DNA of 64,000 nt. Source: Maioricimonas rarisocia. Lineage in GTDB: Bacteria; Planctomycetota; Planctomycetia; Planctomycetales; Planctomycetaceae. The stretch's first letter is position 1; each line of letters opens with the position of its first letter. Location of the stretch: assembly GCF_007747795.1 (NCBI RefSeq), contig NZ_CP036275.1, positions 2,714,853 through 2,778,852 on the forward strand. Direction: 5' to 3'. This document shows positions 51,033 to 59,137 of this stretch, one piece after another. The translations under genes and the position numbers were made by a program. A model generated the notes under the pieces. The model did no database searches and had not been told where the DNA came from. It worked only from the letters and a program-made list of their open reading frames with translations.

Positions 51033-51779
51033 ATGTCGGAACTGATTCTCAGAAATCCTCACAGCGTACTGGCCGCCATCCGCACGCGTCCCCGTGACGT
51101 CCAGGAAGTGCGGATCAACCAGCGGACCGCCAACGATGCCTGGAAGGACGTCGCATCCGCGGCTCAGGCGGCCGGGGTTGCTGTCCGTCCGTTTGGTGGA
51201 CGGCCCGGAACGGCAAAGCGTGGCGGTCGCGGGGGCAGCCACGAGGGGCGGGCCGGCGCCGCCGAGGCATCCGTGCGTGAGCGGGAAGACCTCCTCCTCG
51301 AACCTCTCTTCGCTGGTGCGAAGGAAAAGCCGGGAGTCTGGGTCGCGCTGGATCAGCTTCAGGACCCGCATAACCTGGGGGCGATCTTCCGCACGGCCGC
51401 GTTCTTCGGCGTCCGGGGGATCGTGCTGACGAAGGATCGGTCGGCTCCGCTCTCGGCGACCGCCTACGACGTTGCGTCCGGTGGCGTGGAGCACGTCCCC
51501 TTCAGTCTGCAGACGAACCTGAGCCGGGCGATCGACGAAGCGAAGACGTCCGGCCTGTGGGTGCTGGGGACGTCCGAGCATGCCGAGCAGGATCTCTCGT
51601 CCGTTGATCGCGAGCGGAGCTGGCTGCTGGTGATCGGCAACGAAGAGCGGGGACTGCGGCGACTGACGCTGCAGCACTGCGACGAGATCTGCCGGCTCTC
51701 TCCGCGCGGCGACGTGACGTCGCTGAATGCTTCGGTGGCGGCCGGCATCTGTATCGCGGGGCTCAGTGGCGCGATCTGA
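51033..51779 (+). CDS. Second SpoU-family 2'-O-methyltransferase
   Basis: The 248-residue paralogue has the same C-terminal knot (NLGAIFRTA, VIGNEERGLRR, DVTSLNASVAAGI). The N-terminal part is different: a short NPHSVLAAIRTRP start is followed by a Gly/Arg/Ala-rich basic linker (~50-85) that could touch RNA, in place of a full RlmB substrate domain. Motif 2 has Glu-Arg instead of Gly-x, so substrate or activity may differ. It is probably cotranscribed with the preceding gene. Confidence 0.85.
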   Translation: MSELILRNPHSVLAAIRTRPRDVQEVRINQRTANDAWKDVASAAQAAGVAVRPFGGRPGTAKRGGRGGSHEGRAGAAEASVREREDLLLEPLFAGAKEKPGVWVALDQLQDPHNLGAIFRTAAFFGVRGIVLTKDRSAPLSATAYDVASGGVEHVPFSLQTNLSRAIDEAKTSGLWVLGTSEHAEQDLSSVDRERSWLLVIGNEERGLRRLTLQHCDEICRLSPRGDVTSLNASVAAGICIAGLSGAI

Positions 51780-52784
51780 GCCTGCGAGTCAATGCCGACT
51801 CGAAGGTGGGACAGGCGTTCCTGTCTAACCGGAATTGCTCCTTCTCAAGTCGCCTGCCGGGTGCCACGGCTCTGCGAGCCGTGCGCGTGAAGTGGCAGGT
51901 ACCCACCTGTGACAGAGTGGGGCAGGCATTCCTGCCGGCCCGCGCACTCGCTGGCGCTTCGTGCTGGTATTGCGGATGGCGGGATCGAGGAGCCTCGTGT
52001 CGCTGCGCGACCCCGCCAGGCGAGCAACCGGGATGTCCCGCTGATGCAGCAGTAGCAGCAGGGTGGGTTAGCGAAGCGTAACCCACCGTTCCGATGCTTC
52101 GCGCATGCTCACCCGCCTGCGGCGTGAGAGCATGGCACCCGGCGAACGAAGCCGGGTTGCGCAGGCATTGCCTCGAGACTCACCGTTCACAGGACGTTCG
52201 GGCTCGTCCGCCAGGTTGGATGGTGCGTCACGGGCAACGGGCTGATGGCGCATCTTCTGTGATTGGAGGCGAGAGAAACACCTGCCGTGACACACCCTAC
52301 GGCTGCTCTGCGAGCCGTACCCACCTGTGACAAAGTGGGGCAGGCATTCCTGCCGGCCCGCGCACTCGCTGGCGCTTCGTGCTGGTATTGCGGATGGCGG
52401 GATCGAGCAGCCTCTTGTCGCTGCGCGACGCCGGTTGGCGAGCAACCGGGGCTACCCGATGATTCAGCAGTAGGGTGGGTTAGCGAAGCGTAACCCACCG
52501 TTCCGATGCTTCGCGCATGCTCACCCGCCTGCGGCGTGAGAGCATGGCACCCGGCGGACGAAGCCGGGTTGCGCAGGCATTGCCTCGAGACTCACCGTTC
52601 ACAGGACGTTCGGGCTCGTCCGCCAGGTTGGATGGTGCGTCACGGGCAACGGGCTGATGGCGCATCTTCTGTGATTGGAGGCGAGAGAAACACCTGCCGT
52701 GACACACCCTACGGCTGCTCTGCGAGCCGTGCGCGTGCAGTGGCAGGTACCCACGTTTGACAAAGTGGGGCGGGCATGGGCCTG
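51780..52784. repeat. Intergenic repeat cluster 2 between the SpoU pair and hpnD
   Basis: This 1005-bp stretch without genes is filled by the same family as cluster 1. It has a GACAGG-CGTT-CCTGTC hairpin (51810-51825), a tail module (51869-52034) with a CACGGCT/AGCCGTG stem at its start, then a full unit (52062-52473) and a second, truncated unit (52474 to about 52780) that reaches to within a few bases of the hpnD stop. Confidence 0.85.
52062..52780 (+). repeat. 412-bp tandem repeat unit
   Basis: The hairpin GGTGGGTTA-GCGAAGCG-TAACCCACC opens a unit at 52062 and again at 52474, giving a period of 412 bp. The two units are nearly identical over ~250 bp. The first lacks a ~16-bp piece (about 52318) that the second and cluster 1 have. 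The second is cut off at the hpnD end. Confidence 0.85.
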
Positions 52785-53666
52785 CTACGTCGGCCGGGGG
52801 AGTCCTTCGAAGCGGCGGCCCAGCAGGCTGCCGGCGGCGATGCACCATTTGCGGGTGGTCGAAAGGCGGACCCGTCCCGAGTAGACGTCGTAGTTCCGCC
52901 GGGAGATTTCCTGCAGCAGGCCGCCGTAAAGGTGGTACATCGCAGAGTAGACGCGGCGGCCCGGCTGGGAGAGACAGTCGTACAGTCCAACCGCCCGGTC
53001 GTAGTAGCCGTGGGCTCGATCCACCTGGAACCGCATCATCTCGCGGAATCGCTCATCCCGCAGACCGGCCTTCAGTTCGTCGGGACCGTAGTCGAAGCGG
53101 CGCAGGTCTTCCTCGGGGAGATAGACACGGCCGACGTTCACGTCCTCGGCAAGATCGCGAAGGATGTTGGTCAACTGGAATGCCGTGCCGCAGTCAATCG
53201 CGGCCTGACGGGCCCGATCGTCGTGGAAGCCCCAGATGTGGATGCAGCAGAGTCCGACGGCACCGGCCACCTGGTAGCAGTAGCCGGACAGGTCTTCGAA
53301 GGTCCGGAAGGTGCGGGGCGTGAGGTCGGTCTGTACGCCGTTGATGACTTCGTCGAGATACTCGCTGGGAATGCGGTGGCGGGCGACGACGTCGGCCAGC
53401 GCGGGGAAGACCTGCCCTTCCGCGACTTCGCCGGCCAGAGCCCGGTGGAGCTGTCCCCGCCAGCGGGCCAGGTGATTGCGGCGATCTTCGACCGGGACGT
53501 CGAAGCGGTCCCCAAGGTCGTCCGTGATCCGCATGAAGGCGTACAGGACGCACATGTCGCGAAACAGGGTTCGCGGCAGCGTGAGAAAGGTGAAATAGAA
53601 GTTCCGCCCGGTCCGCCGCGCCAGACTGGTGCAGTAGCGGTACGAGTCCGACAGTGGTTGACTCAA
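52785..53666 (-). CDS. hpnD: Presqualene/squalene synthase family protein HpnD
   Basis: The 293-residue isoprenyl synthase belongs to the phytoene/squalene synthase family. In the HpnCDE route, HpnD condenses two farnesyl diphosphates to presqualene diphosphate. Both Asp-rich motifs are visible: RITDDLGDR and ILRDLAEDV. The start is a TTG at 53666 that overlaps the hpnC stop as TTGA, with GGAGGG 8 nt upstream; longer readings would run deep into hpnC. hpnE is not in the window. The product would feed hopanoid or sterol synthesis. Confidence 0.88.
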   Translation of the reverse strand: MSQPLSDSYRYCTSLARRTGRNFYFTFLTLPRTLFRDMCVLYAFMRITDDLGDRFDVPVEDRRNHLARWRGQLHRALAGEVAEGQVFPALADVVARHRIPSEYLDEVINGVQTDLTPRTFRTFEDLSGYCYQVAGAVGLCCIHIWGFHDDRARQAAIDCGTAFQLTNILRDLAEDVNVGRVYLPEEDLRRFDYGPDELKAGLRDERFREMMRFQVDRAHGYYDRAVGLYDCLSQPGRRVYSAMYHLYGGLLQEISRRNYDVYSGRVRLSTTRKWCIAAGSLLGRRFEGLPRPT

Positions 53667-54595
53667 CGGGACGCCCTCCGTGGCCTCAGCTGCTTCATCG
53701 TTGCCCGGCTCGCCGAGCGTAGAAACAGGGTAACGAACTTTCGTTTGCTGACAACAGGGCGACGTTTCCATACGCGATAGTCGATCCGTTCGATTTCCCG
53801 AAGTACCTGCAGTCCCCCACGGAGAAACAGGTCGATGCTGACTCGCAGCCGGCCGGGGACTTCGTCCACCAGCGGTTGCCCTCTCTGAAGCCACTGGCGG
53901 GCCCGGTCGACTTCGAAACGCATCAGTTCCAGAAACTGGGGACTGGTCACGCGTCGGTCAAGGTCGTCGCGGGAGTAATCGAAGTGGCTGCGGTCCTCGG
54001 CGGGGAGGTAGATGCGGCCGATATCCAGATCCCGTCCGACGTCCTGCCAGAAATTCGCCAGTTGCAGCCCGGTGCAGATCGAGTCGGACCAGGCGACGGT
54101 CTGCTCGTTGTAGCAGCCGCCCAGCCGCAGGATGATGCGTCCGACCGGATCGGCGCTCCGCCGGCAGTAGTCGCGGAGCTGGTCGAAGGTTTCGTATTCG
54201 GTGACGTGCTGGTCCTGCTCGAAAGCCGAGACCAGGTCGAGAAATGGATCCGGTGGGAGGTCAAACTGCTCGATCGTTTCACTCAGTGCGACGAAGACGG
54301 GGTGCCGGGTGATGCCCCGATAGCAGTCCTCGGTTTCGCTCCGCCACCACGCGAGGAGTTCGAGGGCGCGAGCGGGATCGCCGGTTTCGTCTCCCAGGTC
54401 GTCGGCCCAGCGGCAGAAGGCGTAGACGTTGCAGAAATGCTGCTGCAGCGGACGTGGCAACAGCCACGAGACGACGGGGAAATTCTCGTAGTGGCCGAGT
54501 GCCAGTCGGCGGCAGTACGCGCGTGCGTCGGCGACCGGGAGAGGCTGCTCCGTCCCGCACTCCGGGCCCCAGACGGCGAGGTCGTCGACGATCAT
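53663..54595 (-). CDS. hpnC: Squalene-pathway synthase HpnC
   Basis: The 310-residue paralogue of HpnD converts presqualene diphosphate to hydroxysqualene in the HpnCDE route. RWADDLGDE and NFWQDVGRDL are the two Asp-rich motifs; NFPVVSWLLPRPLQQHF near the N-terminus is typical of HpnC. It is coupled to hpnD by a TTGA overlap. A 13-bp direct repeat spans its start codon and recurs in front of der. Confidence 0.87.
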   Translation of the reverse strand: MIVDDLAVWGPECGTEQPLPVADARAYCRRLALGHYENFPVVSWLLPRPLQQHFCNVYAFCRWADDLGDETGDPARALELLAWWRSETEDCYRGITRHPVFVALSETIEQFDLPPDPFLDLVSAFEQDQHVTEYETFDQLRDYCRRSADPVGRIILRLGGCYNEQTVAWSDSICTGLQLANFWQDVGRDLDIGRIYLPAEDRSHFDYSRDDLDRRVTSPQFLELMRFEVDRARQWLQRGQPLVDEVPGRLRVSIDLFLRGGLQVLREIERIDYRVWKRRPVVSKRKFVTLFLRSASRATMKQLRPRRASR

Positions 54596-54768
54596 CGCAT
54601 AAGGCTCTACAGTTCGGGCTGATACGTCAAGATCTGAGTCTTCGCTGCAGAAGCCGGCCGGCGGCGGCTACATTGTTAAGCGATCATCGCATACACTGGC
54701 CCCTTGGCGGGTTGCGTCGCTGTGACGGTGTGACCCGGTCGCGAAGTCTGCAGGCGGAAATCGGATTC

Positions 54769-56151
54769 ATGGCTGTTCCCAAGGTCGTCATCGTCGGCCG
54801 CCCCAACGTGGGCAAGAGTTCCCTGCTCAACTGGCAGGCGGGCAAACTCGTCTCCGTCGTGGATTCGATGGCGGGCGTGACACGCGATCGCGTCACGTAT
54901 CTGATGAACGCTGACGACCGCTATTTCGAGCTGATCGATACCGGCGGGATGGGGTTCGACGACCCGGACGACCTGACCGCCGACGTCGAGCGGCAGATCG
55001 ACCTGGCGATCGACGAGGCCGACCTGATTCTGTTCGTCGTGGACGGCAACACCGGCCTGACGCCGCTCGACGAGCACGTGGCCGGCCGGCTGCGTAAGGT
55101 CGACGTCCCCAAGATACTCGTCGTCAACAAGTGCGATTCGACGAAGACGGACGACGAGGTCTACGAGTTCTACCGCCTCGCGGACGCACCGCTGATCCAG
55201 ACAAGCGTCAAAGGAAACCGGCACCGCAGGGAGCTGCAGGAGCTGATTCTCGAGAACCTCCCGGATGCGACCGACGAGACCAACGATGCCGATACGGGCG
55301 AGCCGGAGCTGAAGCTGGCGATTGTCGGCCGTCGCAACGTCGGCAAGAGCACGTTCATCAATGCACTCGTGCAGACTGAACGGATGATCGTCAGCGAAGT
55401 GGCCGGCACGACTCGCGACAGTGTCGACGTTCGCTTTCAGCTCGACGACAAGGCGTTCACCGCGATCGACACGCCGGGTGTACGGAAGCGAAAGAGCCTG
55501 GCGAACGACGTCGAGTTCTACGGACTGGTACGGGCGAAGAAGAGCATCCGGCGGGCCGATGTCGTGCTGATGTTCTTCGATGCCTCTCAGACGATTTCCC
55601 GCGTCGACAAGCAACTCGTCGACGAGATTGTCGACCGGTGCAAGCCGTGCGTGTTCGTCGTCAACAAGTGGGATCTCGGGCTCGACGAGGAGATGACGAC
55701 GGAAAAGTGGGCCGAGTACCTGACGCATAACTTCGCGACGATGCGTCATGTGCCGATTGCCTTCATCACGGCCAAAGACAGCAAGAACATCAAGAAACTG
55801 ATCAACCTGACGCAGACGATCTACAAGCAGGCTCTCGAGCGGGTGGGAACCTCGCGGCTGAACCGGGTCATCGAAGCGGCTGTCGATGCGAATCCGCCGC
55901 GGTACAAGGCGAACCGACGGCCCAAGATTTACTTCGCGACGCAGGTGGCGACGCTTCCGCCGACGATCGTCATCAAGTGCAACGATCCGAAGCTGTTCGA
56001 GCCGAACTGGAAGCGGTATCTGCTCGGCGCGCTGCGCGAGGAGCTGCCCTTCAAGGAAGTGCCGATCCGGCTGTACTTCCGGGGACGGGAAGAAGACGAT
56101 CGCAATCAGGGGGAAGGTTCGGCCCGGCCGGGAACACCGATCAACGGCTGA
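54769..56151 (+). CDS. der: Ribosome-assembly GTPase Der (EngA)
   Basis: The 460-residue protein has two tandem Era-like GTPase domains and a C-terminal KH-like domain. The first domain has GRPNVGKSS, TRDR, DTGG and NKCD; the second GRRNVGKST, TRDSVD, DTPG and NKWD. The KH-like end carries PKIYFATQVATLPPTIVIKCN and RYLLGALREELPF. It helps 50S subunit assembly and is usually essential. The first domain reads KSSLLNWQ where most have KSTLFNRL. Start ATG 54769. Confidence 0.95.
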   Translation: MAVPKVVIVGRPNVGKSSLLNWQAGKLVSVVDSMAGVTRDRVTYLMNADDRYFELIDTGGMGFDDPDDLTADVERQIDLAIDEADLILFVVDGNTGLTPLDEHVAGRLRKVDVPKILVVNKCDSTKTDDEVYEFYRLADAPLIQTSVKGNRHRRELQELILENLPDATDETNDADTGEPELKLAIVGRRNVGKSTFINALVQTERMIVSEVAGTTRDSVDVRFQLDDKAFTAIDTPGVRKRKSLANDVEFYGLVRAKKSIRRADVVLMFFDASQTISRVDKQLVDEIVDRCKPCVFVVNKWDLGLDEEMTTEKWAEYLTHNFATMRHVPIAFITAKDSKNIKKLINLTQTIYKQALERVGTSRLNRVIEAAVDANPPRYKANRRPKIYFATQVATLPPTIVIKCNDPKLFEPNWKRYLLGALREELPFKEVPIRLYFRGREEDDRNQGEGSARPGTPING

Positions 56152-56166
56152 GGTTCGGCGTACGGG

Positions 56167-57009
56167 TTATTCCTGGTCCGCCTGCCGGTCGGTTTCGGCC
56201 GCGATTCCGCCCTGCAACTGCTCCAGCGAGGGAAGTTCCAGTTTCGGCGGTTCGGACGGCTGCTCGGCATCTTCCAGCGGCGGTCGGATGATGATGTCGC
56301 CGAAGTTCTCCGGCTGTTCGGCACGGAACCCGTGGTGCCTGAGCAGTTCGAGGACGGCCAGAAACATTCCCACGATCTTGCTGCGGATGGTCTCGGCATC
56401 GAACAGCGTGAAGAAGCGGACCTCGCCTTCTTCGCGGACGCGGCCGCCGATCTGCTGGACATACACCTGGATCGGCGTGTCGTCGTAGCGGATGCGGGCC
56501 TCGTCTTCGACGTCCTTGCGGCGGAGCACTCGGCCGAGGGCGCTGACCAGGTCCCACAGCTCGACCTCCTTGATGCGGTCGGCGGACGGATCCTTGGCGG
56601 TCTGCGGGCGTTCGTTGGAGAGCCGGGGGTAACGCTCCTGCCACTGTTCGGCCCGGGTTTCCAGGGCGGTGGCCGCTTCCTTGAACTTCTTGTATTCGAG
56701 CAGTTGCTGGATCAGCTCGCTGCGCGGATCTTCTTCACTGATCGGAGTTTCGGCCGGCTGCTCTTCCTCGGGTTGCGGGAGAACCAGACGGCTTTTGATC
56801 TCGACCAGCGTGCTCGCCATAACGACGAAATCGCCGACCAGATCGAGGTCGATCTGTTCGAGCACCTGCAGAAAGTCGATGAACTGGGCGGCAATGCGGG
56901 CGATGGGCAGGTCGAGAATGTCCACCTCGCTCCGCCGGACCAGGTACAGCAACAGATCCAGCGGGCCGCAGAAAATGTCCAGTTCAACTCGGTAATTCGC
57001 GCTCGGCAT
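56167..57009 (-). CDS. scpA: Segregation and condensation protein ScpA
   Basis: The 280-residue kleisin bridges the SMC ATPase heads. The N-terminal signature is LDIFCGPLDLLLYLVRRSEVDI; PLDLLL followed by a helix VVMASTLVEIKSRLVLP is characteristic. The C-terminal winged-helix region and an acidic tail complete it. scpB is not adjacent. It is convergent with der, with only 15 bp between stops. Confidence 0.93.
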   Translation of the reverse strand: MPSANYRVELDIFCGPLDLLLYLVRRSEVDILDLPIARIAAQFIDFLQVLEQIDLDLVGDFVVMASTLVEIKSRLVLPQPEEEQPAETPISEEDPRSELIQQLLEYKKFKEAATALETRAEQWQERYPRLSNERPQTAKDPSADRIKEVELWDLVSALGRVLRRKDVEDEARIRYDDTPIQVYVQQIGGRVREEGEVRFFTLFDAETIRSKIVGMFLAVLELLRHHGFRAEQPENFGDIIIRPPLEDAEQPSEPPKLELPSLEQLQGGIAAETDRQADQE

Positions 57010-57274
57010 CGACCGGTGCCCGGGAGTCCATTCCAGCAGTCAGCCGCGTAGTGTTGCAGAACCGCCCTGTTGCGTCGAGACGCGTCCTGGAGCAGGCCAC
57101 AGTTGGCGAAGCGGGCGTGAAATCGTGACCGTTCCCGACTGGACCGGAACGAAGCGGTGTGGCACACTTGTAGCGTCAAAGCGGGTGGCGGCTCGACAGG
57201 ACACAAGCGTTGCAGTGTGGGCCGGCCGCGTCATCCTGGATAGTCACCACGTTCCCCGATCAGGAGATCCTTGA

Positions 57275-57988
57275 ATGAGTTACGCTCCGTCCTACTCCGA
57301 AGAGTATTTTGCAGCCGATGCTGCGATTGACGAACGCGTGGCGTTCATTCGACGCACGTATGCACACGTGTTCGGCGCCGTGCTGGCGTTCACGGGACTG
57401 GTCACGCTGTTCGTCAGCACGCCGGCCATCGCGATGCCACTGACGAACCTGCTGATGGGGGGCCAGTGGTTCTTCATCCTGATCGCATTCATGATTGCCG
57501 GCTTCGTGGCACAGCGGATGGCTCAAAGCGGCGCTTCCCCGGCCGTGCAGTACGCGGGACTGGGCCTGTACGTCTTTGCCGAAGCGATCATCTTCACGCC
57601 GCTGCTGGTGATGGTGAACATGTTCTGGGGCGGCCCGGATCTGCTGATGCAGGCGGGCGTGCTGACCCTGTTCATCTTCGCCGGTCTGACTGCCGTCGTA
57701 ATGATCACCAAAGCCGACTTTTCGTTTCTGAGGTACGCCCTCACGCTGGGCATGTTTGCGGCACTGGCCCTGATCGCCGTCGCCAGCTTCACCTCGCTGA
57801 GCCTGGGGACCTGGTTCGTCGGTGGCATGATCGTGCTGATGTCCGGCTACATCCTGTACGATACGTCGAACGTGCTGCACCATTACCGGACCGATCAGCA
57901 TGTCGCGGCGGCTCTGGCCCTGTTCGCCTCGCTGGCCACGCTGTTCTGGTACGTGATCCAGCTGCTGGGCATCCTCAACAACGATTGA
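57275..57988 (+). CDS. Bax-inhibitor-1/YccA family membrane protein
   Basis: The 237-residue protein has seven hydrophobic segments and the BI-1 family pattern: RRTYAHVFGAVLAF, GLGLYVFAEAIIFTPLL, and a C-terminal YILYDTSNVLHHYRTDQHV with the conserved Asp. Bacterial homologues are calcium-leak or stress-related membrane proteins. AGGAG precedes the ATG. It is monocistronic: a divergent neighbour lies upstream and a strong terminator follows. Confidence 0.92.
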   Translation: MSYAPSYSEEYFAADAAIDERVAFIRRTYAHVFGAVLAFTGLVTLFVSTPAIAMPLTNLLMGGQWFFILIAFMIAGFVAQRMAQSGASPAVQYAGLGLYVFAEAIIFTPLLVMVNMFWGGPDLLMQAGVLTLFIFAGLTAVVMITKADFSFLRYALTLGMFAALALIAVASFTSLSLGTWFVGGMIVLMSGYILYDTSNVLHHYRTDQHVAAALALFASLATLFWYVIQLLGILNND

Positions 57989-58023
57989 GGCAAGCGACTG
58001 CCGTGCTGACACGATGAGTACAG

Positions 58024-58072
58024 CGCCGGCGACCTGTGACCTGCATGAGCGGGAGCAGTCGCCGGCGTTTTT
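58024..58072 (+). terminator. Intrinsic terminator of the BI-1 gene
   Basis: CGCCGGCGAC (58024-58033) pairs perfectly with GTCGCCGGCG (58058-58067), followed by TTTTT. The loop is long (24 nt), which is unusual but tolerable. It lies 35 nt after the stop. Confidence 0.75.
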
Positions 58073-58093
58073 CTTGCGCTCGTCGGTCGTGCG

Positions 58094-58585
58094 CTACGGC
58101 ACCGCCCACACCCCGCGATTCGCCTTGCGGGCGTTTTCTTCTGCGGCCTGAAGCCGTCGGTGCATGTCACTGCGAAGCGGAAAGGTATCGTCGAAGCGGG
58201 CCAGGCCAGCTTCGATCAGCTCTTCGTTGAGACAGTCGTCTTCGACAAAGACGAACGCGAGGGACGCTCCGTCACGGCTCTGACGATGGCGGTCCCATTC
58301 AAGCCCAACGGACTGCCCGACGCACCGGGAGTGGAGGAATGTGCGGGCATCATGACGTTCGGGCCCTTCCGGCAGCTGGACACCCAGCAGGTGCAGCGAT
58401 CCCCGTTCGTCGGCGATCAGCGCACCGTCAGCGCGGACATCGGAAATGGTGATCTGATGCGGCAGCGCATCCGTCAGCTGCGGTTCAGGCCGGGGAGGCC
58501 AGATCAACTGACGGCCAAGCAGTAGAGCCACGACGACCAGGGCAAAGACGGCGGGAGAAACGGGCTGCCGGATTCGCCCAGTCAT
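58094..58585 (-). CDS. Membrane-anchored SNase-like protein, catalytic residues altered
   Basis: The 163-residue protein has one N-terminal membrane helix (~10-27) and a staphylococcal-nuclease-like OB fold (HLLGVQLPEG, LNEELIEAGLARFD, ENARKANRGVWAVP). In true nucleases the fold has Arg in the RLL strand, Glu in the loop and Arg in D-x-x-G-R. Here the first is His (HLLG), and the third reads S-R-D-G-A. A nuclease function is therefore doubtful. It lies 15 bp after the zinc-ribbon gene and is probably cotranscribed with it. Confidence 0.78.
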   Translation of the reverse strand: MTGRIRQPVSPAVFALVVVALLLGRQLIWPPRPEPQLTDALPHQITISDVRADGALIADERGSLHLLGVQLPEGPERHDARTFLHSRCVGQSVGLEWDRHRQSRDGASLAFVFVEDDCLNEELIEAGLARFDDTFPLRSDMHRRLQAAEENARKANRGVWAVP

Positions 58586-58600
58586 GGCTGAGTGGCCGCG

Positions 58601-58900
58601 TCAGTTCTTGCTGAAGTTGAGCCGGCGGAGGGCGTCGCGGCCGAGCGGATCCTTCAGGTAGCGACGCCAGCAGGAGGCGCACAGATCGAACCGGAAGGTT
58701 TTGGGGCTGCAGTCTTCGAGATCGAAGTCATCGGTGGACTCGAGACTGCTGAGTGTTTCCGCAATCTGCTCGAGATTGTCCGACTCGAGATCTTCCTCGC
58801 AGATCTCGTCAGGGTCGAAGGCGGGCGACACTTCAACCCGGGCCACGTAGCGTTCGTGGCGAATGGATGTTCCACAACAGTCGCACGTAAAGTGCATCAT
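58601..58900 (-). CDS. Small zinc-ribbon protein
   Basis: The 99-residue cytoplasmic protein has two Cys pairs, CDCC near the N-terminus and CASC near the C-terminus (residues ~6-9 and ~75-78), fit for one zinc. Between them lies an acidic stretch (~28-60). The C-terminus is basic (RRYLKDPLGRDALRRLN). No named family is recognised. It is the first gene of a two-gene unit with the SNase-like protein. Confidence 0.75.
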   Translation of the reverse strand: MMHFTCDCCGTSIRHERYVARVEVSPAFDPDEICEEDLESDNLEQIAETLSSLESTDDFDLEDCSPKTFRFDLCASCWRRYLKDPLGRDALRRLNFSKN

Positions 58901-58912
58901 GAGCTTGTCCCC

Positions 58913-58930
58913 TTCCCGCTTCAGCGGGAA
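58913..58930 (-). other. Perfect 7-bp hairpin before the zinc-ribbon gene
   Basis: TTCCCGC pairs with GCGGGAA around TTCA, 13 nt upstream of the start codon. It may act on translation, since it would sit on the ribosome site of the zinc-ribbon message. Confidence 0.35.
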
Positions 58931-58994
58931 TATCGGGCGGCGGCTTCAATGAAGGCCCCTCCGCTGCCCGTCATCGATTCGTTTCTCGAATCGT

Positions 58995-59040
58995 CGATGT
59001 TTTTGCGAACTCTCCGAGCGATTTAAGCAGAAAAACATCG
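58995..59040. repeat. 12-bp inverted repeat in the gap before the cyclase end
   Basis: CGATGTTTTTGC (58995-59006) and its near-perfect reverse complement (59027-59040, one extra base) are separated by 20 nt. T and A tracts lie inside the arms. It could serve as a two-way terminator or a protein-binding dyad. Confidence 0.45.
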
Positions 59041-59137
59041 GCAGGAAAAGGCCGAGTCTCGCGAAAATCAAAGCGTCCACAAACCGGCATGTGACCCGGT
59101 CGGTTGGGTAAGAAACGCATCGGGAAATACCCCGATT

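Noticed and set aside
44677-52760. An ~80-residue frame that recurs in most copies of the intergenic repeat
   Set aside because: Frames are open on both strands of the same repeat, copies vary at protein-neutral and non-neutral sites alike, and there is no ribosome site. The repeat is explained by hairpin modules, not by a protein.
53667-53894. Longer HpnD readings from ATG 53771 or further upstream
   Set aside because: They lack family similarity and a ribosome site and would overlap hpnC by over 100 bp. The TTG at 53666 has GGAGGG and a stop-start overlap.
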